A DNA stretch of 64,000 nt from Pyropia yezoensis (Eukaryota > Rhodophyta > Bangiophyceae > Bangiales > Bangiaceae). The translations under genes were made by a program, and so were the position numbers. Shown here one piece after another: positions 33,301-43,668 of the stretch. The stretch spans positions 2,230,882-2,294,881 of the forward strand of contig CM020618.1 of assembly GCA_009829735.1 (NCBI GenBank), given 5' to 3'. The notes under the pieces were generated by a model that saw only the letters and a program-made list of their open reading frames with translations, was not told the origin of the DNA and did not search any database. Numbering within the stretch: position 1 is the first letter of the stretch; every line of letters starts with the position of its first letter.

Positions 33301-34456
33301 CCCGAGGCGAGAGGCCGGGGCTTGGTGATCTTTGTGCGGGTCGACAGTGGTTGAACTGTATATTCCCATCACCGTCCCGCATGCCCCATTACGCAAGACT
33401 TATTGAACCCAAATGTTTTCGTTTGAACGAACTCGATCATTTCAGAATGGACAAATGCGTTGGCAACAAAATGTTTACGCCCTGCGGACGTTCGGTGCCA
33501 GATCAACTACACCGGGACCGACTCCCCGACGGATGTGCCCCCGCAGGACGGAATCGCCCGTGCTTTTTCTCAGATTTCCACGGATATTATTGCAGTTTTC
33601 CGAATTTTGTCCCATGTGGACAAGAGCAGGAGCAAGTGTACAAGAGCAAGGGCCAATCGCATGCTCGCAGCAGAGGGCTTACCAATGGCGTGCTGCAACA
33701 CGTCTGTCGGAAGAACCTGATGATTGGCTATGGCCACAACTGCTCTCGCAACGAACGCTGGTTGGTCAAAACACTCTTGCTTCTTCATCGGATCTCGCCG
33801 GTTGGCCCTTTAACTCAGGTCATCTCTGTCAAGAACAGTCCGAAGCGCGCACCCGGTGCTTGTTCTGCCCTCGAAGTGGTCAGAAATCCCGAGAGAACCC
33901 CCGATCACACTGTTCGTACAACAACGGACCCTCATGCAGAGCAGTCATTGGCCAGAGAGACAGCATCTGAGTCATATCATTGGTCAAACACAGTTTGCTC
34001 TTGCTCTTGTCCGCATGGGACAAAATTGGGTGAACTGCAATAGTGGTTTTGCCAAGATCTCATCGAACGGGCCTGCTGACAGTGTTCGAGAAGCTGGTCG
34101 CAGTTTTTAGTCAATGCAATCAACGTCCGTGTCTATCCCGTCCGACATATCGCCACTTTCAGCGTTTGATGGTTCATCTCCAGCGTCGCCGGCTTCGCCG
34201 TGGTCACCGTGCGAAATTCCATCCATTTGAAGAGTCGTCTGCTCGTTGTTTTCTTTCTGTGTATCTCTTTAAGAAACCGATTTGAGAACTGAATGAGGGT
34301 CCTGCCCGCGAGGAACCATGGCATTTAGAGCACAACCTGCAACAGCGAATCCCAACGCAGTATGCATGAACTTCAGATAATTGCAGCCGAAACGGTCCAA
34401 ATATGTGTCAAATCTGGTGTGTAATGTCCATGCGGTGGTTCGCGGCCTCAGACAAC
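30397..34456. other. AT-richer gene-free stretch between host genes and the LTR nest
   Basis: GC drops, most clearly at 31,330-31,620. Frames are short and overlapping with no domain I can name. A Cys-containing frame near 33,840-33,970 vaguely recalls transposase zinc-binding tails but is not convincing. This could be decayed transposon sequence, or the flank into which element C inserted. Confidence 0.45.
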
Positions 34457-34925
34457 TGTGGCAGTATTGACCCCCAGGTAGGGGGGCAACACGTGCCATG
34501 CAAGGGGCGGCAGGCCACTAGCCTGATCCGTTCCTCCCCCTGCATTTGGGTCCGTATTCCCTAAGTTTGGGATAGTTAGCTTAGTAGTAAATCCAACTTG
34601 GATTTGAGGGTTTTCTGCATTTATCGTCTTGAATTTTCGTGTGGCCCGGTGGGCAGGTGCTGGGGTGGGAGATTCTGAGTGGCGAGATTCTGAGTGGACC
34701 CTGGGGGGATAAGGGGAGGGACAGCGGGGCTTGGCCCTGCGTCCCCGTCCCGACCAAGAAACTGTTGGACCACACACCATCCTCTTGTTTGTCAGTGGGG
34801 GGTTTGCCCCACAACAGGGACAGAGTGTGTGCGACTTGCACTTATTCCGGTTCCCCCGACACGGGAGGCAGCCCTTGTACACCGCCCCAACTTGGGTGCC
34901 GTGTGTGTAAGTGGTTTTTGCCACA
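34457..34925 (+). repeat. LTR of element C (5' LTR, 469 bp)
   Basis: It begins TGTGGCA and ends TGCCACA (7-bp terminal inverted repeat). Near-identical copies lie at 45713-46181 and 50261-50729. It is followed by the primer-binding site. Confidence 0.95.
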
Positions 34926-34927
34926 TT

Positions 34928-34945
34928 TGGTGGAGCAGCAGGGGA
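34928..34945 (+). promoter_or_regulatory. Primer-binding site, element C
   Basis: TGGTGGAGCAGCAGGGGA, two bases after the LTR. It is complementary to a tRNA 3' end finishing in CTCCACCA. The same site follows the LTRs of D (46184) and E (53685). Confidence 0.8.
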
Positions 34946-35044
34946 CAAAGGTAAACTTTACCTCCGGGTGCACCCGGGTGTAGGGGGCCCTCTGTCTCAG
35001 AGGAACGGTGGACTTGGACCGTGTCATACGGATCGTCAGGCAAC

Positions 35045-36969
35045 ATGGCTAGTTCGGACCCCCCGTCGTCCGGGGAGTACACGGGTGACGCACGTACTTC
35101 AGTGCCTTTGAATACTGGTGAGTTACAGGTGGGTTTACCTGGGGTCGCAGAGGGACTAGAGGTCCCACAAGCCAGCAGGACTGGAAGTGCGGGCGGGCAA
35201 CAGGCCACCCCGACTCAGTCGGGAGTTCGCTCGGGTGACACTTCTGATGTGGGTGGGCCGAAGTCTGGCCACCGTGTGGTACACTCAACGGGAACGTCCC
35301 CAGGGGTGAGGACTGTCCCCGCGGGTTCCACTCGGGTTGGAGCCAACTTTGGCTTGGAGCCGTCGCCAACTAGGCTTTCGGGGGACGGCGGACCTCCGCT
35401 GGTCGGCGATGGGCTCGCGCCCATGCCCCCGGTTGAGACCCTTGAGGAACGTGGTTACCCCTCAGGTGGACTCCCGGAGGCGGACCGAGACTCAACTGGA
35501 GTCGTCAATCCACTCCTCGCGGAAACTGTCCGTCGGGAGGCGACCAATGTGTTGCGGCAGACTTTGCCGGACCTGGTGGTCACGATGACGAATACTATTC
35601 TGAATCAGATTGTGGCGAGTTTGCCAGATGGCCTTAATGTCCAGACCGGATCGGGGCTTTCGAGCCCGCAGGCGCAGGGGGAATCCCTCCTCACGCCTAT
35701 CTCTGGTCGCCCCGAACAGGGGGCGACACCTGTGACTCCCAACGAGGGAGCCACACCATACTCGGTGGGGCGTACGCCCTTCATGGGGGAGTTCCCCCCG
35801 GAAACACCGGCGGCTACACCAAGCGCGCCGCGCCAGACTACAGGCACTGAGGGTGAACTTACCCCAGTGCCACAGCGGCTGTTCCCTCAACGTGAGGTGC
35901 CGCCCAAGATCCAGGTAGCCAACCCAGTCTACCAGAGGATCTTTGATTGTGAGACCTACGCCCTCCACAATAGGTCGGTGGCGTATGGTCCTGACCAGGC
36001 CCAAGCCATGTGCCGTGCCAAGAAGAATGCACTTCACTCTTTTGGGCACAAAGCGGAGTGGGATGGAACTCCCCCCCTCCGTGTCTTTGAGTTCCTACGT
36101 CGTTTCACAAAAGCCTGTGACGACAATGCCATAAGTGAAGGCATGGCTTTCTACATGCTACAGGAGATTACGAAGGGAGACCTGCGGACAGAACTTATGT
36201 CCGTCATGCTCAGCTCCTCAAGTGGAGGCGCTGGTGAGGTGACGTCCTATTTGGAGCTCGTCAACTGGTTGTTGAGAGCCATGGTTGATGAAGCGGCGTT
36301 GGCTTCTCAAGTCGAGGAGTTTACGCAAGCCCATCAGGAAGAGGCGGAGGACGAGTTGTCCTTTGCGGAGCGAGTTCGTAAGCTCAACAATTTTCGTGGG
36401 TTTCTTCATCCACAAGCTGTGGTGAAGAGTCGGTTTGTGGAGGGACTCCATTGGTCAGTCCGGATGGAGATCCGGGAGCATAACACTGCCCGGGCGACCC
36501 TGGCCGAGTTGGCTAGGTTCGCCTACCGCAGAGGCGAGGCCTACCGCAAGTTGCGGGAGGAACAACGCCAGGAGCGTCAAGCCGAGTTGGCCAAGGAACG
36601 GGAGGAGGCGCTCCAGGCCAGAGAGTTGAGAGAGGCACGCCGAATCCGCAAGGAGAGGGTGGTAGCTGCCGTGGGAACTTCCCAGGGTATGTCTTCGTCT
36701 TCCCCAGTTGGGAAGACCCCTCCGGGAACTGACAATCGGTGTTGGAACTGCAACTCCGATGGACACTGGGCATATGATTGCCCCAAGTTGAGTAAACGCA
36801 TCCAACAACTTGTTAGGACTGCGAGTAAGAAGTCGGCTACGAACGAAGTACGTTCACGCCGCGAGGGTGGGTCTCGACCGGTGGTGGCGGTCGCCACACC
36901 CTCGGCGGAGGGGGCGGACACGTCGTCCTCGGACTCGTCGTCTTCCCCTTCGTCCTCAGATTCGGACGC
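35045..36969 (+). CDS. gag: Gag of element C (interrupted near its end by insertion B)
   Basis: Starts at the ATG at 35045; upstream codons in this frame lack a Met. The N-terminal 270 residues are low-complexity. A retrotransposon Gag domain follows (about residues 290-500), with a helix-rich core and an Arg/Glu-rich coiled segment (about 485-550). The CCHC knuckle is CWNCNSDGHWAYDC (36740-36781). The frame is broken at 36969 by element B and resumes after the duplicated GACGC at 44617-44621, ending at TGA 44641-44643, for a Gag of 648 residues. The stop overlaps the pol ATG as ATGA. No stop or frameshift is seen in this gag, so B looks like a late event. Confidence 0.88.
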
Positions 36970-37917
36970 TGTAGGGTCCACGGCGGGCACGCACGCGCAC
37001 TCGCGGGCGCACGCCGCACGCACCCCACACCCACACCACACCACACACACTCTCGACGGCGGTGACACACTCGGGGGAGGTGGTGTGGAAGCCGGGGAAG
37101 AAGAAGGGTGTCGGGGGGTGGGTGTGTGAAGTGGGGGTGAGCTTGACGTCGGTGGAAAGGGGTTCTCAGGTACAGTGGTTCTTTTCTTCCGTTCTTCGGT
37201 CTACCTTCCCCAGGTCTCCCCCTCTCGCCCTCGGTCACTCCGTATATATACCCCTGGGGGGTCCCTCAGAAGGCCCTCCGTGTGGTCCTCTCGTGGTTGG
37301 GCACAAGTTTCCCTAGAATCGCCGGTGTGCGGCGACCCCCCTCTCACAGAGCTCGTCTGAGGGGGTCCACGCCCCCCCTCGGGGTCGGTGTGCCCGTGGA
37401 CGCCCGTAGACATGATGGTTAGAGGATGGAAGCTTCGGATGTCATGGATGGCAGGCTCTCGTTGGTCGGGATGGCTGATGGCAGCCAGCCGACTTGACAC
37501 TCTGAGGCCGGGTGCGCTGTCCGCGCTCGGCCGCCTCGGCGATGTCTCGCTTGAATTGACACTGGCGCTACGTTGCGCTGTCGGCGCCAGTTCTTGGTCA
37601 GCGGGTGGATGCCTTGCTCGAATTGACACTGGTGCTACGTTGCGGTGTCGGCGCCAGTTCATGGTCATCAGGTGGATACCGTGTCAGCATTTACGGTGTG
37701 CGGCCACGTAGCATTGACAGCCATCGTCCGGTTGCATCGTCATCACGGGGGCAGGCGGGATTGAACCTTGAACCTTCCAGATTCGAAATGTGAATGAAGA
37801 CCAATCGTCCAGGGAACGCTCTTGCAAATCGTGACATCCGGTACGATTTGAGATCCGGCCTCTGGGGGAATTCCAAGTTGCGACTTGGAATTGCAATGCA
37901 AGGATATAGTCCTTACA
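36970..37917 (-). repeat. 3' LTR of element B (948 bp)
   Basis: On the minus strand it begins TGTAAGGAC and ends CCCTACA. A TATATATA-type box lies at 37241-37250. An inverted repeat AATTCCAAGT-TGCG-ACTTGGAATT lies close to the outer end. It matches 43669-44616 with about ten differences. Confidence 0.95.
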
Positions 37918-37930
37918 CCTCCCTCCTCTT
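37918..37930 (-). other. Polypurine tract of element B
   Basis: AAGAGGAGGGAGG on the minus strand, directly abutting the 3' LTR; the expected plus-strand primer site. It overlaps the stop codon of pol. Confidence 0.8.
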
Positions 37931-40900
37931 AAACCCGTCGGGAGGAGTTAAAAGCCGTGATCAGCTCGGCCGCGTCGATGTCTTGTTCACGAACCCAGCT
38001 GTTTTCCGTGTCATGATAGCCTTTCCACTTCACCAAGTACTGCGAGCGACCTCGACGCGTACGGTGTTGCAGCACGCGTTCGACTTCGTGCGCTTCGGTG
38101 CCGTCAGAGAGCGTAATGGCAGGCGGCGGATTCGGGGAACGGCCAAATCTGGTGTCAGCATGTTACGGCTTCACCAGGCTTGCATGAAACGCATTGTGGA
38201 CCTTCCGATCGAGCACTGCTTGAGGGAGATCCAGCCGGAAAGTCACAGGAGTAACCACTTCGGTAATCTTGTAGGGGCCAGAGTACTTCGGCATTAGCTT
38301 TCGAGCTCCTTGGAAGGACTCGGGCATGAGGTTCTTGGTGCTTAGCATGACGAGATCGCCGACTGATAGGTGACAGTCTCTTCTTGATTAGTTGACGTAT
38401 TGAGCTCGATAAGCGTTGGCCTTGCGGATGGTGTCGGCAGCCGTTTTGTGGGACTGCCGCAATGTCGCCAACCACTCTGCTAAAGCCGGGACCTTGTCGC
38501 TCGGGCTTCGTAGGGTGTCGAAAGGTACGACATTGGGCTCGTACCCGTACGTCAAGTAGAATGGAGAGTACGTTGTTACAGAGTTGATCGAGTGGTTGTA
38601 CGCGACCTCCACGTTCGTCAAATACAGGTCCCAGTCGCGTTGGTTGTGATCCACGAAGCACCTGAGGACTTCTTCGACTTTCTTGTTCATGACTTCGGTT
38701 TGCCCGTCCGTTTGCGGGTGGTAAGATGAGGATGGGCGAATCTTGACGTTAATCTTGTCCAACAGTCCGCGCCAGAACTGGGACATAAAAATCCGGTCTC
38801 TGTCGCAGACGATATCAATTGGAAGTCCAAAGGTTCGGTAGACCTGGTCGTGGAAGAGCTGCGCTACGTGCTTGGCACTTGTCTCAGGTTCTGTCGGAGC
38901 CAAACGAATCATCTTCGAATGCCGGTCAACAACAACCAAGAGGCCGTTGTGGCCACGTGCCGTTAATGGCAGTGGAGTGATGAAGTCCATGGATATACTT
39001 TGCCACGGTCGGGTTGGCGGTTCCAGGGGTTGTAAAAGCCCCAATGGGGCTTGCGTCGTGCTCTTGAGTCGTTGGCAGGCGTCGCAGCTCTGTACGTAAT
39101 CCTTGATGTCTTGTCTCATTGTCTTCCAGTAGAACCGGGTGACAAGTTCTTTGGTTGTCTTACGTAGGCCCATGTGACCTTTGCTTGGGATATCGTGGTA
39201 GTCGTGGAGGACGTCATCACGAAAGCGGCCGTTCGGTATGCACACGTGGTCGTATCTAATGATGAAGCAGCCGTCCATCTTGAAGGGCGTCGTTGGTTTC
39301 TTGAGGATTTCTTTAAACTCAGGGTCTTCCGCATAGGCTGCTAGAAGGCTTTGCTGGTCTTTTTTGTTCAGCTCCAGATGAAACACAGTGTTGATGGGTT
39401 GCGCTTCATTCTCGGGTTTCATTGGTTCTTGGGTTTTCGTTGGATTCTTGGGATTTTTCAGGGGTTCCCTTGTGGGATCATTGCTCTTGGGGTCTTCGGT
39501 AACGTTCGTGGCGTCTTCAGGTTCCTTGTGTCTTGTGGTGGTCGTGGCAGTCCCACTATTCGTGGTCGCTTTACGCTTGGGTTGCTTTGGTTTTTCATTG
39601 TCCTTGTGATTCTTGGGTACACTCCCGTCAATTGTTTGGGGTAGTGCTTTGTTAATGACGCGAGTGAGTAGTTCCGAGTTGGCTTCGATGCGGGACTCCG
39701 CAGGTTCTGTGTTTCGGGAGAGTGCATCAGCCACAGGATTCCTTGTCCCTGGTACTGGTATGATCTTGAAGTCGTATTGCTCCAACATCTCCAACCGACG
39801 CACTTGACGGTCGTTCAATTTGTCTTGGGTTCTTAGGTAGCGTAGCGACTCGTGATCAGTGTGCACGATGAACTGTCGTCCATGCAAGTAGCACCGCCAG
39901 TGGCGAATGGCTTGTACGATGGCTAAAAGTTCGCGCTCCCTGATGGTATACCGCTGTTCGTGAATGCTTAGTGTTTGGGAGAAGAAGGCCACAGGGCGAC
40001 GTCCCATTCCGTCGTCCTGCTCGAGTACTGCACCCACTGCACAGCCACTTGCATCAGTAGATAACACCACAGGGAGCTCAGGGTTGAATGCCCGAAGTAT
40101 CGGGGCACTCAGGACTTTGTCCTTGAGGGAATTGAAGGCGTCCTCTTGGCGTGCGGTCCACTCGAAGTCGACAATGCTCGTCAGCTCAGTCAGGGGCTTA
40201 GCAACGGTGGCCATCTTCTCAATGAAGCGACGGTAGAAGTTCAACATCCCGAGGAAGGACTGGACATCGCGCATAGTCTTAGGCTTTGGCCACTTCTTGA
40301 TAGCTTCGACTTTGACACGTTCCATCTCGAATCCATTGGCTGAGACGACATGGCCAAGGAAGTCTACGGACCTCTGAGCGAACTTGCACTTCGACACCTC
40401 GGCGTACAGCTTGTGCTCGCGGAGTTTGTCTAGGACTTGCCGCAGGTGCCGTATGTGCTCTGCCCTTGTTTTGCTGAAGATCAGTATGTCGTCCAAGTAG
40501 GCCGACACAAAGTTGTCGATGTAGGGCCTTAAGATGTCGTTGACGAGGTTCATAAAAGTCGCGGGAGCGTTGGTTAGGCCGAATGGTACGACGAGGAACT
40601 CAAACAGGCCGTACCTCGTTCGAAAAGCCGTCAAGGGGATCGACTCCGGATCAAGTCGGATTTGGTGGTAGCCGGAGCGGAGGTCCAACGTTGTGAATAG
40701 GGTTGCTTGGCGGAGGCTGTCGAAGATCTCGTCGATGCGTGGTAGAGGGTAGCAGTTCTTAACCGTCTGCTTATTCAGCGCTCGATAATCGATGCACAGT
40801 CGCAAGCCGCCGTCTGTCTTGGCCGCGAACAGAACCGGTGCTCCTCATGGTGACGTACTCGGTTGAATGAATCCTTTCTCGATTAAGTCTCGTATCTGAC

Positions 40901-41716
40901 GAAGGAGTTCCTGGCTTTCAGGCTCAGAAAGCCTGTATATGCCCTTCTTGTGTGGTTCAGCTTCATCAGTCATCTCGATCTTGAAAGGCGGTCGGCCGCG
41001 GTCAGGAGGGAGTCCTTTGGGTAGGTCATCCGGGAAGACGTCTTGATACTCGGCTAGTACGTCTTGAATGTCTTTGTCAGTAGACGCTGACGCGGTCTGG
41101 ATGGAGTTGAGGCCGATGGAGTCATGGAGAACTTGGGGTCTAAGGAAGATTGCGAAAACAGGGTTCCGTCTCTTGATGTGCTGGGCCAGTTTGTGCTTGC
41201 TCCAGATGATCTTCGATAGTTCTAAGGCAGCGTTGATTCTCAGTCTGCGTCCGTCTTTTAGAAAAGTGATGACATTGGTTCGGTACTTCTTGCGTACATT
41301 GTAGTCTTCGTGCCACTTCTTACCGAGGATGACATCGTAGGCTGCTAACGGGCACACGGCGAAGTAAATGTTGTCGGTATATTCTTGGGTAGAAATTTCG
41401 AATGGATCTTTGGTAGACGTGAGGTTGTGCACATTGCCGTCCGGCATCAGGGCGGCTTCAGTCGAGACTTCCGTTGGTATTCCGAGACGCTTGGCGAAGT
41501 AGACGAAATGAAATTCGCCAGGGCGCCGTCATCGAAGAGGATTTTAGCGGGCTCACCATTAATCGTGCCAGCGGAGCTTAGGAGGCCCAAGTGGGGTCTA
41601 TGGAAGGCGGGCGAGATGTCGGGAACTGAGGCCAGCTTCGGTGGTTTTGGCTTCAGTTCCCACGGCCTTTTGGGCAGTCTTTGGCCATGTGCCCCTTGGT
41701 GCGGCAGCGTAGGCAC
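37929..41716 (-). pseudogene. pol: Pol of element B: protease, RT, RNase H, integrase, chromodomain; broken
   Basis: Pol overlaps gag in the -1 frame. Protease carries ILFDDGALANFI, with Asp-Asp-Gly where Asp-Thr/Ser-Gly is usual, and is followed by a frameshift near 41,450-41,500. RT has LCIDYRALN and the YLDD catalytic motif. RNase H has STDASGCAVGAVL. Integrase has the HHCC region (HDIPSKGHMG to CDACQR) and the D, D, E triad, ending YHPQTDGQTE. After integrase comes a chromodomain (EVERVLQHR, then LVKWKGY and NSWV) ending at 37929. In-frame stops lie at 40845-40847 (TGA, start of RT), 38388-38390 (TAA) and 38163-38165 (TAA). The chromodomain places it among chromoviruses, which target chromatin marks. 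Confidence 0.9.
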
Positions 41717-42474
41717 AGGCCTTCGCGCATACAGCGCTGACGTTCTTCCGGAGTAAGCTTCACGATCCGGATGCTGGCAATGTCCATGGGGGCAGGCCCG
41801 CGGTCCGCGGCTGTCGTGCCTTCGGTGTTTGAGATGCGTCGAACGCCACGCTTGGCAGCTTCGACTCTCAGGGCTTCGAGCATCACTTCGTCCAGAGTGT
41901 CGTAGCGCTTGAGGCAGAGCGCTTCCCAGATGTAGCTCTTCAGACCGCCGCTGTAGCGGTCAACCTGCTCGGTCATGGCGATGTCGGGGATGTCAAGGAC
42001 GATTGACTGGAACGACTTATTGTAGCTCGCCACGTCCTTCATCTGCTTCCACTTGTGAAGAAGGTCGCGGGCAGCCTGGACCTTGTTTAGAGGGTTAAAC
42101 CGCACCTTGAGTGCTTCACGAAGCGTTGGCCAACCCGAGATGTCGGCTTTCCCGGCGTGCGTCTGCCACCACGAGAACGCTTCACCTTGGAGGTACGAGG
42201 TGGCGATGAGTAGCGCTTCGCCAGGGGTAGCCTTCGCAACATACGTGTCCATGTGGGACGCCCAGGCATCAATCGCGCCGGCTCGACCGAAAAAGGCCGT
42301 TGGCTTACTAAGCTTAGGTTTGTCGAAACTGGGTAGGGTTGCCGTGGTTGCCAAATCGAGACGGAGTTGCTCCGTCTCCTGACCCAGTTTTTTCACGTAC
42401 GAAGTAATTTCCGCCCAGTTATCCGCACTTATTGCAGCAGGGGTACTCGCCCCACTGGTACTGCCAGAAGCCAT
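41653..42474 (-). CDS. gag: Gag of element B
   Basis: A 273-residue Gag. The ATG at 42474 precedes an unbroken retrotransposon Gag core (about residues 55-205, with AWASHMDTYV, WWQTHAGKADISGWPTLREAL and a basic stretch) and the CCHC knuckle CLRCRTKGHMAKDC near the end. It overlaps the pol frame by about 60 nt, and a slippery heptamer lies just after the knuckle. Gag is intact while pol is broken. It may be extended at the N-terminus by splicing from the zinc-finger ORF upstream. Confidence 0.88.
   Translation of the reverse strand: MASGSTSGASTPAAISADNWAEITSYVKKLGQETEQLRLDLATTATLPSFDKPKLSKPTAFFGRAGAIDAWASHMDTYVAKATPGEALLIATSYLQGEAFSWWQTHAGKADISGWPTLREALKVRFNPLNKVQAARDLLHKWKQMKDVASYNKSFQSIVLDIPDIAMTEQVDRYSGGLKSYIWEALCLKRYDTLDEVMLEALRVEAAKRGVRRISNTEGTTAADRGPAPMDIASIRIVKLTPEERQRCMREGLCLRCRTKGHMAKDCPKGRGN
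41668..41674 (-). promoter_or_regulatory. Candidate -1 frameshift site, gag-pol of element B
   Basis: CCCAAAA in the X-XXY-YYZ register of the Gag frame (C CCA AAA), directly after the zinc-knuckle codons. A -1 slip leads into the protease frame, and the gag stop follows a few codons later. Confidence 0.65.
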
Positions 42475-42483
42475 TGTTGAAAA

Positions 42484-42533
42484 CTAAGCTAACTCTTCAA
42501 GAATGCTACTGGCAATATGTTCGACTACTTACG
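42484..42533 (-). other. Candidate 50-nt intron joining zinc-finger ORF to gag
   Basis: The donor GTAAGT starts at 42533 and the acceptor TTAG ends at 42484. Both sides are phase 0, and removal would place the zinc-finger frame in frame with the gag ATG three codons later. It is short compared with the 243-454-nt introns of host genes here. Confidence 0.4.
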
Positions 42534-43016
42534 CACCACGCGCAGGTGCGACTTGCTGCGGGTGTGGCGGTCGTAGTGCTCGGAGGACTCGAGGACGCGG
42601 TCGCAGTCCCGGCACTTGGGCAGCTTGAGGGGGTTGACCTTGTGGCGGTGGCGACGCGACAGGCGGTGATCGCGCCACATCGCTTCGCCGTAGCACGTCA
42701 CGTCGCAAGCCTTGCACGTGAAGCGCTTCTTGTTGATCCGCCCGTCGGCGTTTCGGTACTCCTCGCGGACCGCCCGGCGCTCCACCGTCTGCGCTGTATG
42801 TGGGCGGATAGCCGCCACTTGACGCGGCGCCGGGGGAGTCACGCGAGGCGCCGGCGGGAGAAGAAGGCGGCGGCCGTGCCGGTCGCGGGGAGGAAGCGCC
42901 GGAGCACATTTCGAAGAGGTAGTCGAGGAAGAAGAGCCAGCGGTAGGCGTCGGCACCGGCAGTGAAGCGCTCGCCGAGGAAGACGCCGCCGTCGTCGTCG
43001 TCTGGTTCGGAGCCAC
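42525..43016 (-). CDS. Extra ORF of element B with two U1-type C2H2 zinc fingers
   Basis: A 163-codon frame between the 5' LTR and gag, same strand as gag. The N-terminal 95 residues are Ala/Ser/Pro-rich. Two fingers follow, each C-x2-C-x12-H-x5-H, the spacing of U1/matrin-type RNA- or dsRNA-binding fingers: CKAC...HRLSRRH and CRDC...HTRSKSH. All eight ligands are present. The frame has no in-frame ATG before the fingers: it opens at a GTG and is closed upstream by TAG at 43047-43049, so translation may need a spliced 5' exon or a non-AUG start. Its end contains a GTAAGT donor-like site. Such an ORF before gag is not part of the standard Ty3/gypsy plan; capture of a host finger gene is the simplest inference. 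Confidence 0.7.
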   Translation of the reverse strand: MAPNQTTTTAASSSASASLPVPTPTAGSSSSTTSSKCAPALPPRDRHGRRLLLPPAPRVTPPAPRQVAAIRPHTAQTVERRAVREEYRNADGRINKKRFTCKACDVTCYGEAMWRDHRLSRRHRHKVNPLKLPKCRDCDRVLESSEHYDRHTRSKSHLRVVRK

Positions 43017-43648
43017 TAAGGAATCGAGGACAGGACCAAGAACGGGCTAAGTACAAAAGCACCATCACTTTGTCAGATCCTCGCTCCTGCTCCTTGCACC
43101 TCAGTGGAGAACTGCCGCCGCCCGGGCACGAGGCCACCGGGCGTATGGGAGTCTGCGCTGAGGTGCGCTGGCCAAGCTCGCTGTGCGCCCGTGTAAACAC
43201 GAAAGTGGTGGAGTGGGTCGTGACCAGGCTAGAAGCCGGCGACAACCGCAGTCGAAACACTCGCGACCCTGTGGAGGACTGACACGATCCACTTAGGAAG
43301 CACGAAGCTCCCGGACCGGGCAAACCTGCACAGAGTCACGCGCAGAGGAGCTCAACCAAAAGGTCCAACACTCTCAGTCGTCACCCGCCCCGCGCGCGCG
43401 ACGGTACGCCCCGTTGGTACCGGACCGACCTCCCCCGCCAGATGCGCTAGGCAGACTGGAATGACGGAACGTAGGGGGCCCGGCGAGGGCCGACTCGACC
43501 CCGAATGGCACTATGGCCCGGTGGTGTAAGGGCCGGCCCGAGCACAGTGGGGCACCGCGACGAACCGGGGAGAGGCCGGCGAGCCCGAAGGTCACGTTAC
43601 GGCGCAGAAGCGCTCGGTGTCGGGGGCGCCGCACGCGTACGGAGCGGT
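43017..43648 (-). other. 5' leader of element B
   Basis: About 0.6 kb between the primer-binding site and the zinc-finger ORF. Other frames are open, but none shows a domain. Confidence 0.5.
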
Positions 43649-43666
43649 AACTACCTGAAGCTACCA
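43649..43666 (-). promoter_or_regulatory. Primer-binding site, element B
   Basis: TGGTAGCTTCAGGTAGTT on the minus strand, two bases after the 5' LTR; a different tRNA primer from elements C, D and E. Confidence 0.65.
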
Positions 43667-43668
43667 AA

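Noticed and set aside
33351..34043. A 230-codon frame with scattered Cys, perhaps a decayed piggyBac-type transposase
   Set aside because: The Cys spacing is only loosely similar, no catalytic triad is visible, and other frames are also open.
37736..37815. GGTTCAATCCC B-box-like motif in the element B LTR (also near 44,435-44,515), possible tRNA or SINE
   Set aside because: No matching A box or cloverleaf was found. It sits inside both LTR copies, so it is part of the LTR.
42529..43323. A 264-codon frame overlapping the zinc-finger ORF of element B
   Set aside because: It is a shadow frame. The neighbouring frame holds the eight zinc ligands in exact spacing, while this one is Arg/Pro-rich without motifs.
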